64,000 nucleotides of DNA from Dinochytrium kinnereticum (taxonomy: Eukaryota; Chytridiomycota; Chytridiomycetes; Chytridiales; Chytridiaceae). Made by a program: the position numbers and the translations under genes. This document shows, in pieces, positions 12,857-23,025 of this stretch. The stretch's first letter is position 1; each line of letters begins with the position of its first letter. The stretch is from NCBI GenBank assembly GCA_027604005.1, contig JADGJT010000021.1, positions 1 through 64,000 of the forward strand. The letters run 5' to 3'. The notes beneath the pieces are model-generated. The model made no database searches, had not been told where the DNA came from, and saw only the letters and a program-made list of their open reading frames with translations.

Positions 12857-13726
12857 GTGGTGAGATTCACAGAATCGGCTTCAATCCGATGATGAGGGGG
12901 CAGTTTCAGCGAGATTAGGCAAAGCGAGAAGTGAGTGTTATTTGTATAGATTGATTTTTGATCCATTCTGCACCGGGCGAGAGGAAAAAGAGTTTAAAAT
13001 GCGAGTAAAGAGAATTGCATGTGTCTTCATTGGCCCAATTGCAGGAATGCTGAATGACGGAGTTTGAGCAAATTTACAGGTCGTTCTGTGTGGTTGATGC
13101 CTGATAATGCCCGTCCATTATCATCCACAGGTGAGTTCTCAGTGGAGCCCTCAGTACCGTGCTGCTAAGCTGAAAGCGACGTGGCATGGTTGTTGGAGGA
13201 TGGTGTCCGTAGGGTCACCAGTCGAGAGGTTCAAGGAAGGGTTTTATATCAAGAAAGAGAAGGGGGGTTGTCAACAGGTGCTCGATGAGTTGATTGGTAG
13301 GAACAGGACAGACCCTGGCTAGTTATAGTCCTGTTTCTATGGGCTGTTCAGATGAGCACACCATCACTTTGTCTCTTGAGGCAACGTGTGTCATTGCCCT
13401 ATCTGAGGGTGCGAGATGCCTCCGATGCTGTGTATCCTCCACATTGATGTACCTCATGATATCTCTGTAGTCAGATGCCCTTTCGGATACCCTGTCCGCA
13501 GCCTCATCCGCCACCGCGTAGGGTGGCGTGTGCCGAGTAGGACTCTTTGGATTGCACCAGCTTTCTTGCGTTTTCATTCATCGCCTTTACAATTAGAAAT
13601 CCCACCATAATTGCTTATCATTTATTATTATCACATTAATACCTAATATAACAAGTTATAATTTGTTTTTCTTTTTTTTCTTTTCACTCAACAGCGGATG
13701 TGTTGACAAACCTTTTTTTTTTTTTT

Positions 13727-13736
13727 NNNNNNNNNN
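13727..13736. other. Assembly gap (10 N)
   Basis: Ten N characters follow a long poly-T run, so sequence continuity and true gap size are unknown. Flanks cannot be assumed to be adjacent in the genome. Confidence 0.99.
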
Positions 13737-13809
13737 TCTGTTGAGGTTGAGGGGAGGAGAGGAGAGGTTGCGTGCGTTGTTATGTTTGTGTTGTGAGCAT
13801 TAATTTTTA

Positions 13810-13842
13810 TTAATAATTAATTAATTAATTAATTAATTAATT
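13810..13842. repeat. (TTAA)n simple repeat
   Basis: Uninterrupted TTAA units follow an AT-rich lead-in. The repeat lies close to the assembly gap. Confidence 0.9.
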
Positions 13843-14207
13843 CAATTGAGGGGCAAAGGGATCGTCTGTGAATCACATCTGCATGGTAGAAACATCAGGT
13901 AGCTACCCTCGCTCTGCTGCCGGTAGAAAGAGGAAAGCTCCCGTCAGATGCAAATTTGCTGGGGCGGGTGTGTCCGACCAACCAGACACGGGTGCAGCAA
14001 TATGGTATCTACCAAGCATTGCTGCGTGGCAGAAAGTTAAAATTTGAGTCAGGCTGCATCCATCCACTTATTAATTATCACTTGTCTCTCGATCCCGTAT
14101 CAACCAGAAAAACATTTCAGCATTTCTTTGAACCAAATACGGTTTGTTGACTGTGGGAAAAAAACCTCTTGCCCACTGACTGCCCGTCGTCTCCAGCGAC
14201 ACCCTCC

Positions 14208-14268
14208 CATCCATCCATCCATCCATCCATCCATCCGTCCTTCCTTCCTTCCTTCCTTCCTTCCTTCC
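14208..14268. repeat. (CATC)n-(CTTC)n compound microsatellite
   Basis: About seven CATC units pass directly into about seven CTTC units. The tract ends 34 bases before the desaturase ATG at 14303, so it lies in the presumed 5' UTR or core promoter. Confidence 0.95.
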
Positions 14269-14302
14269 CATCGACACCTTCTCCCATTCCTTCGCTGCAC
14301 AA

Positions 14303-15904
14303 ATGTCCACAAAGACCACCACCACCACCACAGCTGCCGACGGCTCAACCTTTGCCCTCAAGCCATCCCAAATGTCCTCCTCCTTCTCACTCACCGAAAA
14401 GCGTCAAGACTTTCTTTGGAAGATGACCGACGAACCGCACGCCACACGTCGGAGGGAAATGCTCAAAAAGTACCCCCAGATCAGATCACTCATGCGTCAT
14501 GAACCCATCACAAAGTACATTGTCACCGCAGAGGTCGCTCTTCAGCTCTTCCTCGCCGTCTATCTTAGAGACTCCATCCAGACTTGGCAGTTTTGGTTGA
14601 CCGCTTACCTCGTCGGTGGGACTTTAACCTCCAGTTTGGTCTTGTCCATCCATGAGATCACCCACTTTTTGGCTTTCAAGTCGTTTTTGCCTAACAAGCT
14701 TCTCGCTTGCATCGCCAACCTTCCCATCGTTCTTCCTTTCTGTGTGGATTTCAAGGTGAGACTTTTGCGAGTTGCTAGCAATTTGAGCGAAACGATCGTG
14801 ATCCACGAAAGAAGCGTGCCAACTTTTTTTATTTGCCAGCGAAGCGCGCAATTTAGTTATTTACATTTTTATGTTCTTTATGCTCTGGCAGCTTGATGCA
14901 CTTTTTTTATCGACGGAGAGCGAAGCGATCTTTCATTACTTCCTATGATTGCGTTTAGTTGTTACTTTTTATTTCTTTTTGCTATATCATCATTAACAAA
15001 ATTATACATTTACGATCAGCGCTACCACATGGACCACCACCGCTTCCAGGGTGTGGATGGTATTGATGGTGACCTTCCCACCACTTGGGAGGGTTTCCTT
15101 TTGAACAGCACCATTGGAAAGTTCTTCTTTTGCACATTCCAGATTCTCTTTTACGGTAAATAGCACCCTTCACCGTCTCTTTCTCTCCATCCTCCTCTTC
15201 AACTAAAACAACATGTCTTAACAATTCTTTATCGATCCCTTTTCACTCTCAAGCCGTCCGCCCAAAGCTCTCTGCCACCCCGAAGGCTTACAGGATGCCT
15301 CAGACTGCTCGCGAGTGGCTTTTCTCATGGTTTACCATGAACTATGTCATTCAGATTAGCGTTATGGCTGCTATTGTTTACAACTTTGGGATTATCCCGT
15401 TGGTTTACCTTGGGGTCTCGGTGTTGTTTGGGGGGTCCCTTCATCCCATGGCTGGACACTTTATCGCTGAGCATTATGTTACCTCCCCTGATCAGGAGAC
15501 TTACTCTTATTATGGGTGGTTGAACATGTGTGTTTTTTTTTTCTTTGTCGTGATCATCTTATTTTATTTTCCCCCCTTTATCCTTTGAATTGAGTTTGTT
15601 TGTTTGTTTTGCATCAATTTTGTATGTTTGTGACTGATCATTATTTTATTATCTTCCTGTCATCAGCCTTGCCTTCAACGTTGGTTACCACAACGAGCAC
15701 CACGACTTCCCGAATGTTCCCTGGACTCTTCTTCCTGAGCTTCGTAAGATTGCTCCCGAGTACTACGACATGCCAGAGGTCAAGTCTTGGACCTGGACCA
15801 TCATTGATTTCATCCGCAAGCCTGGGATGGGGCCTTACAGCCGCATTAAGAGGCATGAGCCTGTCGGTGTGGCCAAGAGCGCTGAGAAGGAGCATGCCGA
15901 GTGA
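14303..15904 (+). CDS. DEGS1: Sphingolipid delta-4 desaturase
   Basis: An ER-membrane enzyme that introduces the 4,5-trans double bond into dihydroceramide. The ATG at 14303 opens a Thr-rich leader, then the lipid-desaturase N-terminal block (DFLWKMTDEPH). The three histidine boxes that bind the di-iron centre are all present: HEITH at the end of exon 1, HMDHH in exon 2, and NEHHD in the last exon. Further signatures are SLHPMAGHFIAEHY and ETYSYYGWLN. Hydrophobic stretches fit four membrane helices. Three introns (after 14754, after 15153 and near 15530-15665) have GT-AG ends. The stop is TGA at 15902-15904. The length of roughly 370 residues is somewhat longer than the animal enzyme because of the leader. 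Confidence 0.96.
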
Positions 15905-16787
15905 TTTTGTTTACTTGGTCTTGGGCCTGCAAAAGTGTGTTTTTTGCCTTATCTCCCAGACTCTCTCGACCTTTTTAATACGTTGGTGGTTTGGGGGATA
16001 GTTGAAGTGGGGTCTCCATTTTTGGGACATTTTTTTTCACTCTTCCACCCTTCGTTTTTGCTAATGGAAGCCCTTTATGGTTGAGTTCCACCCTGCCTAT
16101 TGGCATATTTCTCCTTAAACTTTGTCCTCCCTATCCCGCACCATTTCTCCGTTTCACGACCTTTTTCTTTTTAACTCGTTTTTTGATACTTGTTTGTCTT
16201 TGGCTCTTTTTTTTCTTTTTTCTTTTTGCTTTTACGCACACACTGGTAGTTTGGCTCGGCGAGTTTCTCTTTGTTGCATTTTTTTTTCCCCCGCTGCTTT
16301 TTCTTGATGGGTAGGCGGAAGAATGTTTTCCGTTACTTTTTCGTTTTTTCTGATTGTTTTCTTTGTGGACGCTTAATATTATTCTGGCTCTGCTTACTTA
16401 TTGCTGGAATTGGGTAAAAGGGGAGGATGAAATGCTTTTTGTGTTTTTTACGTTCTTCTCTGATATCTTTATATTATTGTTATTCAAGAACGAAACACTT
16501 CTTGGCTGGAGAAATATCCTGCGCTACACATAGCTGAGGATGTTTGCAGAGACTTTGGTGCTGGGATATTGCTGATATGTCCGTGACAAGTTTGGAGAAT
16601 CAAAACAAACAGTGGCCAAACAAGACTCGCTGCGAACCCAACACCTTGCACCTCCCCGGCGTCCATCACGAGCGACTCGCCGGAGTCCTTCTTCACAGCA
16701 CGTCCCAACTCATCAAAAGGCTCTTCCCCGGGAACCGTTCACATTGCACGCACATTCCATCCTCGCCCAACCAACCCTTCACCAACG
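15905..16787. other. Pyrimidine-rich 3' flank and upstream region of GT31 gene
   Basis: T-rich sequence follows the desaturase stop (15905-16480). Then comes a region of mixed composition with C-rich stretches before the next ATG at 16788. Frames here are low-complexity Phe/Leu/Ser strings. No gene was seen. Confidence 0.55.
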
Positions 16788-19254
16788 ATGAGACGAACGA
16801 CCCTCCAATTCAACAGGGTCGTGGTGGCAGCCTCCCTCCTCATCCTGCTCCTCCTCGCCGCACACCTCGTGGTTCAGCAATCATGCCCCACTGATTTAGA
16901 CTCCGAGGTCCTCATCGACGACGACGGGTCCATCCTTCGTTCCCCTGGTCGTCGTCGAATCGTGTACCCCGAAGATGAGACCACAGACGGGTCAAAAAGG
17001 CCTGCGTGGTGGCTTGGACGTTCGAAAAAGCGAGGGAAGGGGATGCGGAAGGATGTTGTGGATAAGGAGGAAGAGGTGGGAGATGCTGAGAGTGTTGGGG
17101 AGGATGGGTTGGTGACGGATTGGGACGAGGATGTCTCTGAAGGTGTTGTTGGGAGGGTGAAGGTTGGCCGGGAAGGAGGTGGAAGTGGGAAGGAGGTTGG
17201 TGGGGAGACGGTTCTTGGGGAGGGTCCGAATCCCTTGTATGATTCTTTGGCGGTTGCTGTTAAGACTGGGGGGGAGGTTGCGTTGAAGAGGATGCCGATT
17301 CAGCTTGTGACGTTTTTGGGACCGATCAGGAACCTGCTGATCGTTGGGTCTGAGCCGGATGTTACCGTTGGGAAGTTTGAGGTGGTGGATGTTTACAGTG
17401 ATCTCTATAAGCCCCCTGCTGCTGCGGCTGCTGCTGCGGCTGCTGCTGCTCAGAAGGACGTGGGTCCACCAGGTGTCATGAATGAAGGAGTGGACCCGGA
17501 GGACGCGAAGAAGGCGTTGGATGCCTTGGCCGTTCAAAAGGCCTTTGAAGCTGCCAATAAGATCGCCGAAGATTTCGCCGCCGCCCAACGGGGGAAGGAT
17601 GACACGAAAAGGGGAGGGAAGGACGTTGCTGAGGATGTTTCAAAAGAGAATCATCGACTGATCGATCCTTTGGCTGGTGGCGACGTGGGGGTTGGCGACA
17701 TGGATGATTCTGAAAAACACGACGACGATTCACCTCCCCCCAAGAACCCACCCCCTGCAGCCGCCGCCATCGCCCTAAACAACGACTCCCCACAAGACCC
17801 GCGTCTGATCCCACTAGACTCTCCCGAGGATGACGCAGACCCGATCCCGGTCGCCATCGCCGACTCTCCACCAAAGCCACGCCTCGTCCCCCGAGACAGC
17901 CCTGAAGAGGACGCAGATCTGGTTCCGGACAATGAAAGCCGTGGTTGGAAGCTTGACGCTCACAAGAACCTTCCCGCGTTTCGATTGCTTCACAACCGGT
18001 ACCCAAAGGCAGATTGGTACATTATGATTGATGATGACACTTATTTGTTTGTGGAGAATGTGCATGCCATGTTGTCCAAGATGGATCCTTCGCATCCTTG
18101 GTATTTGGGGGCTGCTAATGTTTTTATGGGGTGTGATGGGGTCACGAGGTTTGGGGATGGACCAATGTTTGCTCATGGGGGGAGTGGGATCGTTATTTCT
18201 AGGGGGGCTATGAAGGTCATGCTGGAGGGAATTGATGAGTGTATTATAAAGTATCGTGATTGTTGGGTGAGATTTTTTTTTATGTTGCTGTTGCATGGTT
18301 TTCATCTCAACTCATCTTCATTTAATGCTTCTAATAATCCTTGTGAATTTATTTTTTACATTATTGCTCCTTTCTTCTGCTTGTTTTTTTATTCTTTCTT
18401 TCTTTTTCCCTTTGACTAACAAATTACTTCCTTTTGTTTTTTGTTTTGGCTGTTCAGGCTGGCGATGTTAGGACTGCCCTTTGCTTACGTGATAAAAACA
18501 TTTATGTCACAAACACTCCTGGGTTCTGGTAAGTTCTGTCTGACTTTTAGAAACCCCCATAAATGGAGAGAACAAAAAGTGGATCTCATTGGCTTCTCTC
18601 CACTTCCATCACCCTTCACAACCGCCGAGTCCCAAGATACCGGATTAGTTTTTTCTCTTTCAAAGCATTCCTCAACCCCTTTTAATTCTAACCGACACTT
18701 TCCCATTCCCAAACCACATAAAATCCAACTCCCTTCCCCCCTTCCCCCCCCCCAATAAAAACAAAAAAAAAACAAAAAACAACAATAACAACAACAACAA
18801 CAACAACAACAGGGGTACCTCCCCCAACACGCACACATCCTGGCCAAACAAACCCTGCGAACGCCCAAACACCTTCCACCACCTCCACCCCGCCAAAATC
18901 CAACTCCTCCACCGGATTGAGCAACGTGTTCGCCGTACCCGTCCCACGCGACCCTACGTTACCATTGGAGACGTCTACAACACCATCATGGGGAAGAACC
19001 AATCCTCAACCTTGGAGGTCAACACTGATCGACCTGGATGGGATATTAAGAATCTCAGGACGATGAACGTTGAGGAGTGTGTGGGGGTTTGTCGCGGGGA
19101 GGAGAGTTGTATGGCTTTTACATTTAGTGAGGATTCGGGGGGAGGGATTGGGGGCGATTGTTGGTTGAAGAATGGGGTGCCGGAGAAGAGGGTTGGGGTG
19201 CCTGGGAGGGTTTCGGGGGTTATGGAAGGGAAGTATGTCTGTACTTTTACCTGA
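16788..19254 (+). CDS. GT31-like (fringe/galactosyltransferase-type) glycosyltransferase with PAN/apple domain
   Basis: A type II membrane protein. The ATG at 16788 opens a short cytosolic tail, a signal-anchor (about residues 10-28) and an acidic stem. The catalytic domain shows LVTFLGPIRNLLIVG, later KNLPAFRLLHNRYPKADW, the metal-binding DDD (in IDDDTYLF, about residues 413-420), WYLGAAN and GGSGIVISRGAM. Exon 2 carries a DVRTALCL segment. After an intron with a CAA-rich 3' end comes the WPNKPCERPNTFHH block and a C-terminal PAN/apple-like module with six or so cysteines, ending at TGA 19252-19254. GT31 enzymes transfer Gal, GlcNAc or GalNAc in the Golgi, and the substrate here is unknown. 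About 175 residues of Ala-, Asp- and Pro-rich sequence (about residues 207-381) interrupt the catalytic domain. Confidence 0.8.
18779..18812 (+). repeat. (CAA)n tract at a splice acceptor
   Basis: CAA units run straight into the CAG acceptor of the last intron of the GT31-like gene, after a C-run and an A-rich tract. This is unusual for a 3' splice site, which normally follows pyrimidines. Confidence 0.8.
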
Positions 19255-20061
19255 AGGGGTTATAGGGGGGGGAGTGTATATTGATTGGTTTTTTTGTTTT
19301 TTTTTTGTCTTCTGTTCTACGGCGGGCGAGATGGGCGGTGAAAGAGAGAGGGGAGGAATGGGATATGGTGATGGGGGCTGGCCCCCTTTTCTTCTTCTTT
19401 CATTTATTTTAGGTGTTGCGCGTTCTTGTCTTTTGTGCTAGATGGGGTGCTGCTTATTTCTGTTTCTTGGTTCATTTTTAAACTCTTTTTCTTATACTCT
19501 CTTAATACTGGCAACGGTTCGCGCCCTCTTCACTAATAACAATCCATATATGGGCTCAATAATAGGCATGTATATGCTGGTTTTAAGAACAATTCAGGGT
19601 CATTCACGTCAAAATAACTTCGGACGCCAATTCTTTATCAATTCTGTAAGGCATTCTCCTAATCATCAAACGTGAATATGTTTGAAGGTGAAAGTTTATT
19701 TCAAATTATATCAGGAGTGCATACGGTGAGAAAGAGAGATGATAGAAGACTTGGAAAAAGAAAAGAAAAAAAGGTGGAGTGTCAGTACAGGGGAAAAAAA
19801 AAGAGAAGCAAGAAGGGATGGCAAAAGGTATCAGATCGGGAGAAATTACGGAAAAAATGAAGGAGGGGAAGGGAAAAAAAATAATGAGTCACAAAATCTG
19901 TACCAAGGTAAGAAAAGCGTTCATTGGATGAGTAAAACTGCAGCAAAGGATCAGGGATAAGGGAATGCGCGCGGTTTAGGATCAAAAGACACGAGAGAAA
20001 GCATGGAGATCGCAAAAATAAAGAACAAAACTAAGCGACGATAACTTCAGCCGAAATCTCC
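19255..20061. other. Convergent 3' flanks, no gene
   Basis: Lies between the ends of the plus-strand GT31-like gene and the minus-strand dioxygenase gene. It is T-rich at 19280-19500 and A/G-rich at 19730-19900. The frames in the A/G-rich part are Lys/Arg low complexity and are rejected. Confidence 0.6.
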
Positions 20062-21869
20062 TCAAAGATCAGCCCTCCCAAGCCTTCCATAACACAAGTC
20101 CCTCACCCTGCTCCTATAATCATCCCAATTATGATAGCTTCCCACCATCCTCCTGTGCCCCGTAAACGACGACCTCCCATGCAAAGCCCTCCAATTATCA
20201 ACCACAACCGCCATCCCAGGATCAAGCTGAATCCAAAGCTCATTCGACGAATCCCTCAACAACTCCGTCCACTTTCTCAACGACTCATAAAACAATTCCA
20301 CTTCCTCAGGTCCAGAGAGGGTGGACAGCGTCGATCGGTCATCATTGTTGAATCGGACCTGGTAAAGCTCCCCGCCGGTGTTGGTTGAGGAGTCGAGCGG
20401 GGTCGTCACGAGGATGGGGTAGGAACGGGGGGTTGGGGCCATGACGACGTGGGCGTCACCGGCAGAGTGGCACGGGATCCGGATACGGGTGAGGGCTTCG
20501 TAGGCCCAGGGGTGTCGTTGTTTTAGCTGGTTGGCAACGTTGAACCCGTCAACGTAGAGGGATTTTCCTCCGACGCCTTTGAATTCGATCAGGTGGAAGA
20601 GTTGAAGACTATTTTTTTAAATTTCGGGGACGAGGTGTGTTGGAAAGGAGGGGTTAGAGGATGCATTCCCAGGAGGAGGAGAAGAGAAGTAATTACCCGA
20701 CAGGGTCGGTGAAGTATGTCGTGTCTGTATGGGCGGGAAGAGCGATGCTTGTATAGGCGGTATCACCGTGAGCATTATTGGCCGTAAAATCCCAGAAACC
20801 GCCGTAGTGGGTTTCACGGATAAAACATATACGTCTGGACAGCTTTTCGGTATCCTGGAAAAGAGAATATGTCATTAATATTACAAAGACAATACGCATA
20901 CTAGACATGAAAATTACCTCTGGAGTGGGCGGAACGCCACTTGCAAACGCGATACCGTAAGTGTCCTTCAATAAAATTCATGTAAGTTAGGTCTCCTCCC
21001 TCTTAAGACTTGCATTCGCCTTACCAGTAATCTGAGCCATTCGGTAAGACCCTCGTCGCTAGCCATGATCTAGAAGGGAAAAGAATAGTACTACGGTTAG
21101 ACATCGTGAAGAAAGGTAGAGAAGGAAGGTGGCAAATATGAATCAATCAACTTGCATCTTTAAATGGAACAGTCGGTAGGTTCTTAACCAACTCCGAACC
21201 CCAGAGCTTGTAATCCCTACATCGAACTCATTAGACTTTGTGCTCACTGACAGGGAATTAGGGCTTACCTTCTTAGAAATTCCTTCGCATCGCTCACCCG
21301 GGGGTTATAGGAGTGCGTCCTAAGCCAGCTAAGCTCAAACTTTGTCTCGTGCCCATCAGGCCCTGTTAAGTTTGTTTTAGCATTCCGCCCGTTTAAACCT
21401 TGGCGTGCTCACATGTAATGTTGACGGCATCTAATTCCTTCGAAAGCGTGACCGACTGGATACGAATGTCTCGTGGGATCTACAAAAGCATCATCAGCAA
21501 ACGGAAACTCTCTAAAACGAGCCAATAAAACCAATCCTCACATCAACAGTGCTCATCAGCCTCTGCTTCGTTCCATGGTGGTAACATTTCGGGCATCGGC
21601 AGTGATCCCTGAGCCACATTGGCTGATACGACGACACTCCGAGGTGACCACCAAAGTTAACCGTTAGGTGGCCATTCTTAGCATTGATCGTGGCCGAAAC
21701 AGCAGTCTATGAAGCGAATCCAAACAGCAATCCAGTTAGCACACTCCAAAAAAAGGCTGTAAAGCTGATGACTCACAGGTCCCTCTGGCTGGATCCGGCT
21801 TCGAGGGGGCGTTCCAGGAGCTTGAAAAGGTGTAATTGGCCTTGGCGGCATGATGGGGGGTGGGGGCAT
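20062..21869 (-). CDS. TMLHE: Trimethyllysine dioxygenase (TauD/GBBH family)
   Basis: Fe(II)/2-oxoglutarate enzyme of the family that hydroxylates N6-trimethyllysine in carnitine synthesis. The N-terminal GBBH-like domain shows WLRDHCRCPKCYH with its zinc-type Cys/His set (near 21560-21620). The catalytic part contains the HxD iron motif in PAHTDTTYF (about 20700-20745) and the C-terminal HGRSSFTGHRR block, with the second iron His near 20170. The stop is at 20062-20064. About seven introns were seen. The first in-frame ATG is at 21867-21869, but an open frame with an arginine-rich, presequence-like segment extends to about 22019 without its own ATG. An upstream exon carrying a mitochondrial targeting sequence is therefore likely. 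The sister enzyme gamma-butyrobetaine hydroxylase is the alternative, and the C-terminal block favours TMLHE. Confidence 0.85.
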
Positions 21870-23025
21870 TGAGTGGGGGACGGGGTGGGATAGCGCTTCA
21901 CCACCTGGGACTGCTGTGGATGCGATCGCACGCTTGGAGATGGTCCTGCGGAAGACGATTGTAGCAGCAGGCGATGCCACGCTCGGTGGAATCGCACGAT
22001 GAAGCCCGGCCCTGGACACTGGTCAGAATGGATTCATCGCGCGGGCAAGGCCCATGAAAGAGGAGAAGAGATGATCGTATCATGCAAGGGCCAACGTTCC
22101 TTCAAAAGATCCATGAGTGCTCTTTCTTGCATGGCATGGAAAGATGTCCACACCCAACTAGCAACATGCAGATCGTCGAAAAGGACTCTGGAAGCTCTCC
22201 TCTGCCTAATGCCAAACATACTGTAATGCCAGCACTTTCGGCCACGATCATGCCACCATCCTCAACCACACATCCACTCCGTCCATGCCCAGCCTCAACG
22301 CTTGTAATGAAGTAGAGAGGGTGGGGTTGAATTGAAAGGGGCAACGGTGGTAAACTCACCTAACTATGGCATTGCATGCCGATGCAACGGGCAGCGATCT
22401 TGCATGGATGGAGGATGACATTGATGCGTGCGGATGGACGATGCACGGCAGCGATGCAGGCCGCAGGTGATGAAGGAAAAGAACAGATGCCCGAATTGAT
22501 CTTTTTGGCAAAATGCAAAAGCGTCTCGCCCGAGTCCGTCGTGACGCCCGTTCGCAGCAGAGAAAAACGCAGCTGAATGAACGTCTGCAAATGACGTCCT
22601 CTCGCCGCCTTTTATTTATTTCCGGAGGTGAGAGGCGCCTCATGCGTGACCTTTTTTTTCTCGCCTCGTGTTGCTGCAGCCAATCAGCCCCGCCGGAATT
22701 TCGCCTTCGGGTGTTTTGGTTTGTCCCGCGTGCGCTATTCTGGTGACGCCGTGGGCTGGTCGTCACGTTGGACGCGCTGGACATCTGCCGAGGGGCGTCA
22801 TGCGCGACGCGAGAGGTCGCTGAAGCGATTGCTTGCTGGCGGCACCACTTCACGTAGCGACTGAATGGCCTCGCCACCAGGCGAGCTGCGACTCTACGTT
22901 TTGTGCGTGATTTTCTTTTATTGGAAAGGACAGGGGGTGGGTTTGGAACCCATACAATAATCAAATAAAATAGAACAGCAGAGGCATAGTGAAATAGAAA
23001 AATGAGGAAGAAGGCAAACAGCGTC
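21870..23025. other. Spacer with possible small minus-strand gene
   Basis: A GC-rich stretch at 22650-22870 contains several GACGC/GCGTC words. On the minus strand an ATG at 22421 reads 20 codons, then a well-formed GTGAGT...ACAAG intron (near 22300-22360) joins in frame to about 65 codons ending at 22102. The product would be about 86 residues, of no recognised family. Either this is a small gene or it is part of the 5' leader of the dioxygenase gene. The rest shows nothing. Confidence 0.25.

Larger units (their letters stand above)
12857..14302. other. Gene-poor spacer with assembly gap
   Basis: No homology-bearing frame was found. It contains short frames with no recognisable content (for example 13107-13322 on plus), a poly-T run ending in a 10-N gap, a (TTAA)n tract, and a CATC/CTTC microsatellite just before the desaturase start. 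Confidence 0.6.

Noticed and set aside
14044..14502. 152-codon plus-strand frame with His/Pro/Ser runs
   Set aside because: It translates the CATC/CTTC microsatellite and overlaps the start of the desaturase in a different frame.
16992..18305. Several minus-strand frames under the GT31-like gene
   Set aside because: They are antisense to the conserved catalytic domain and have Ser/Arg/His-biased content.
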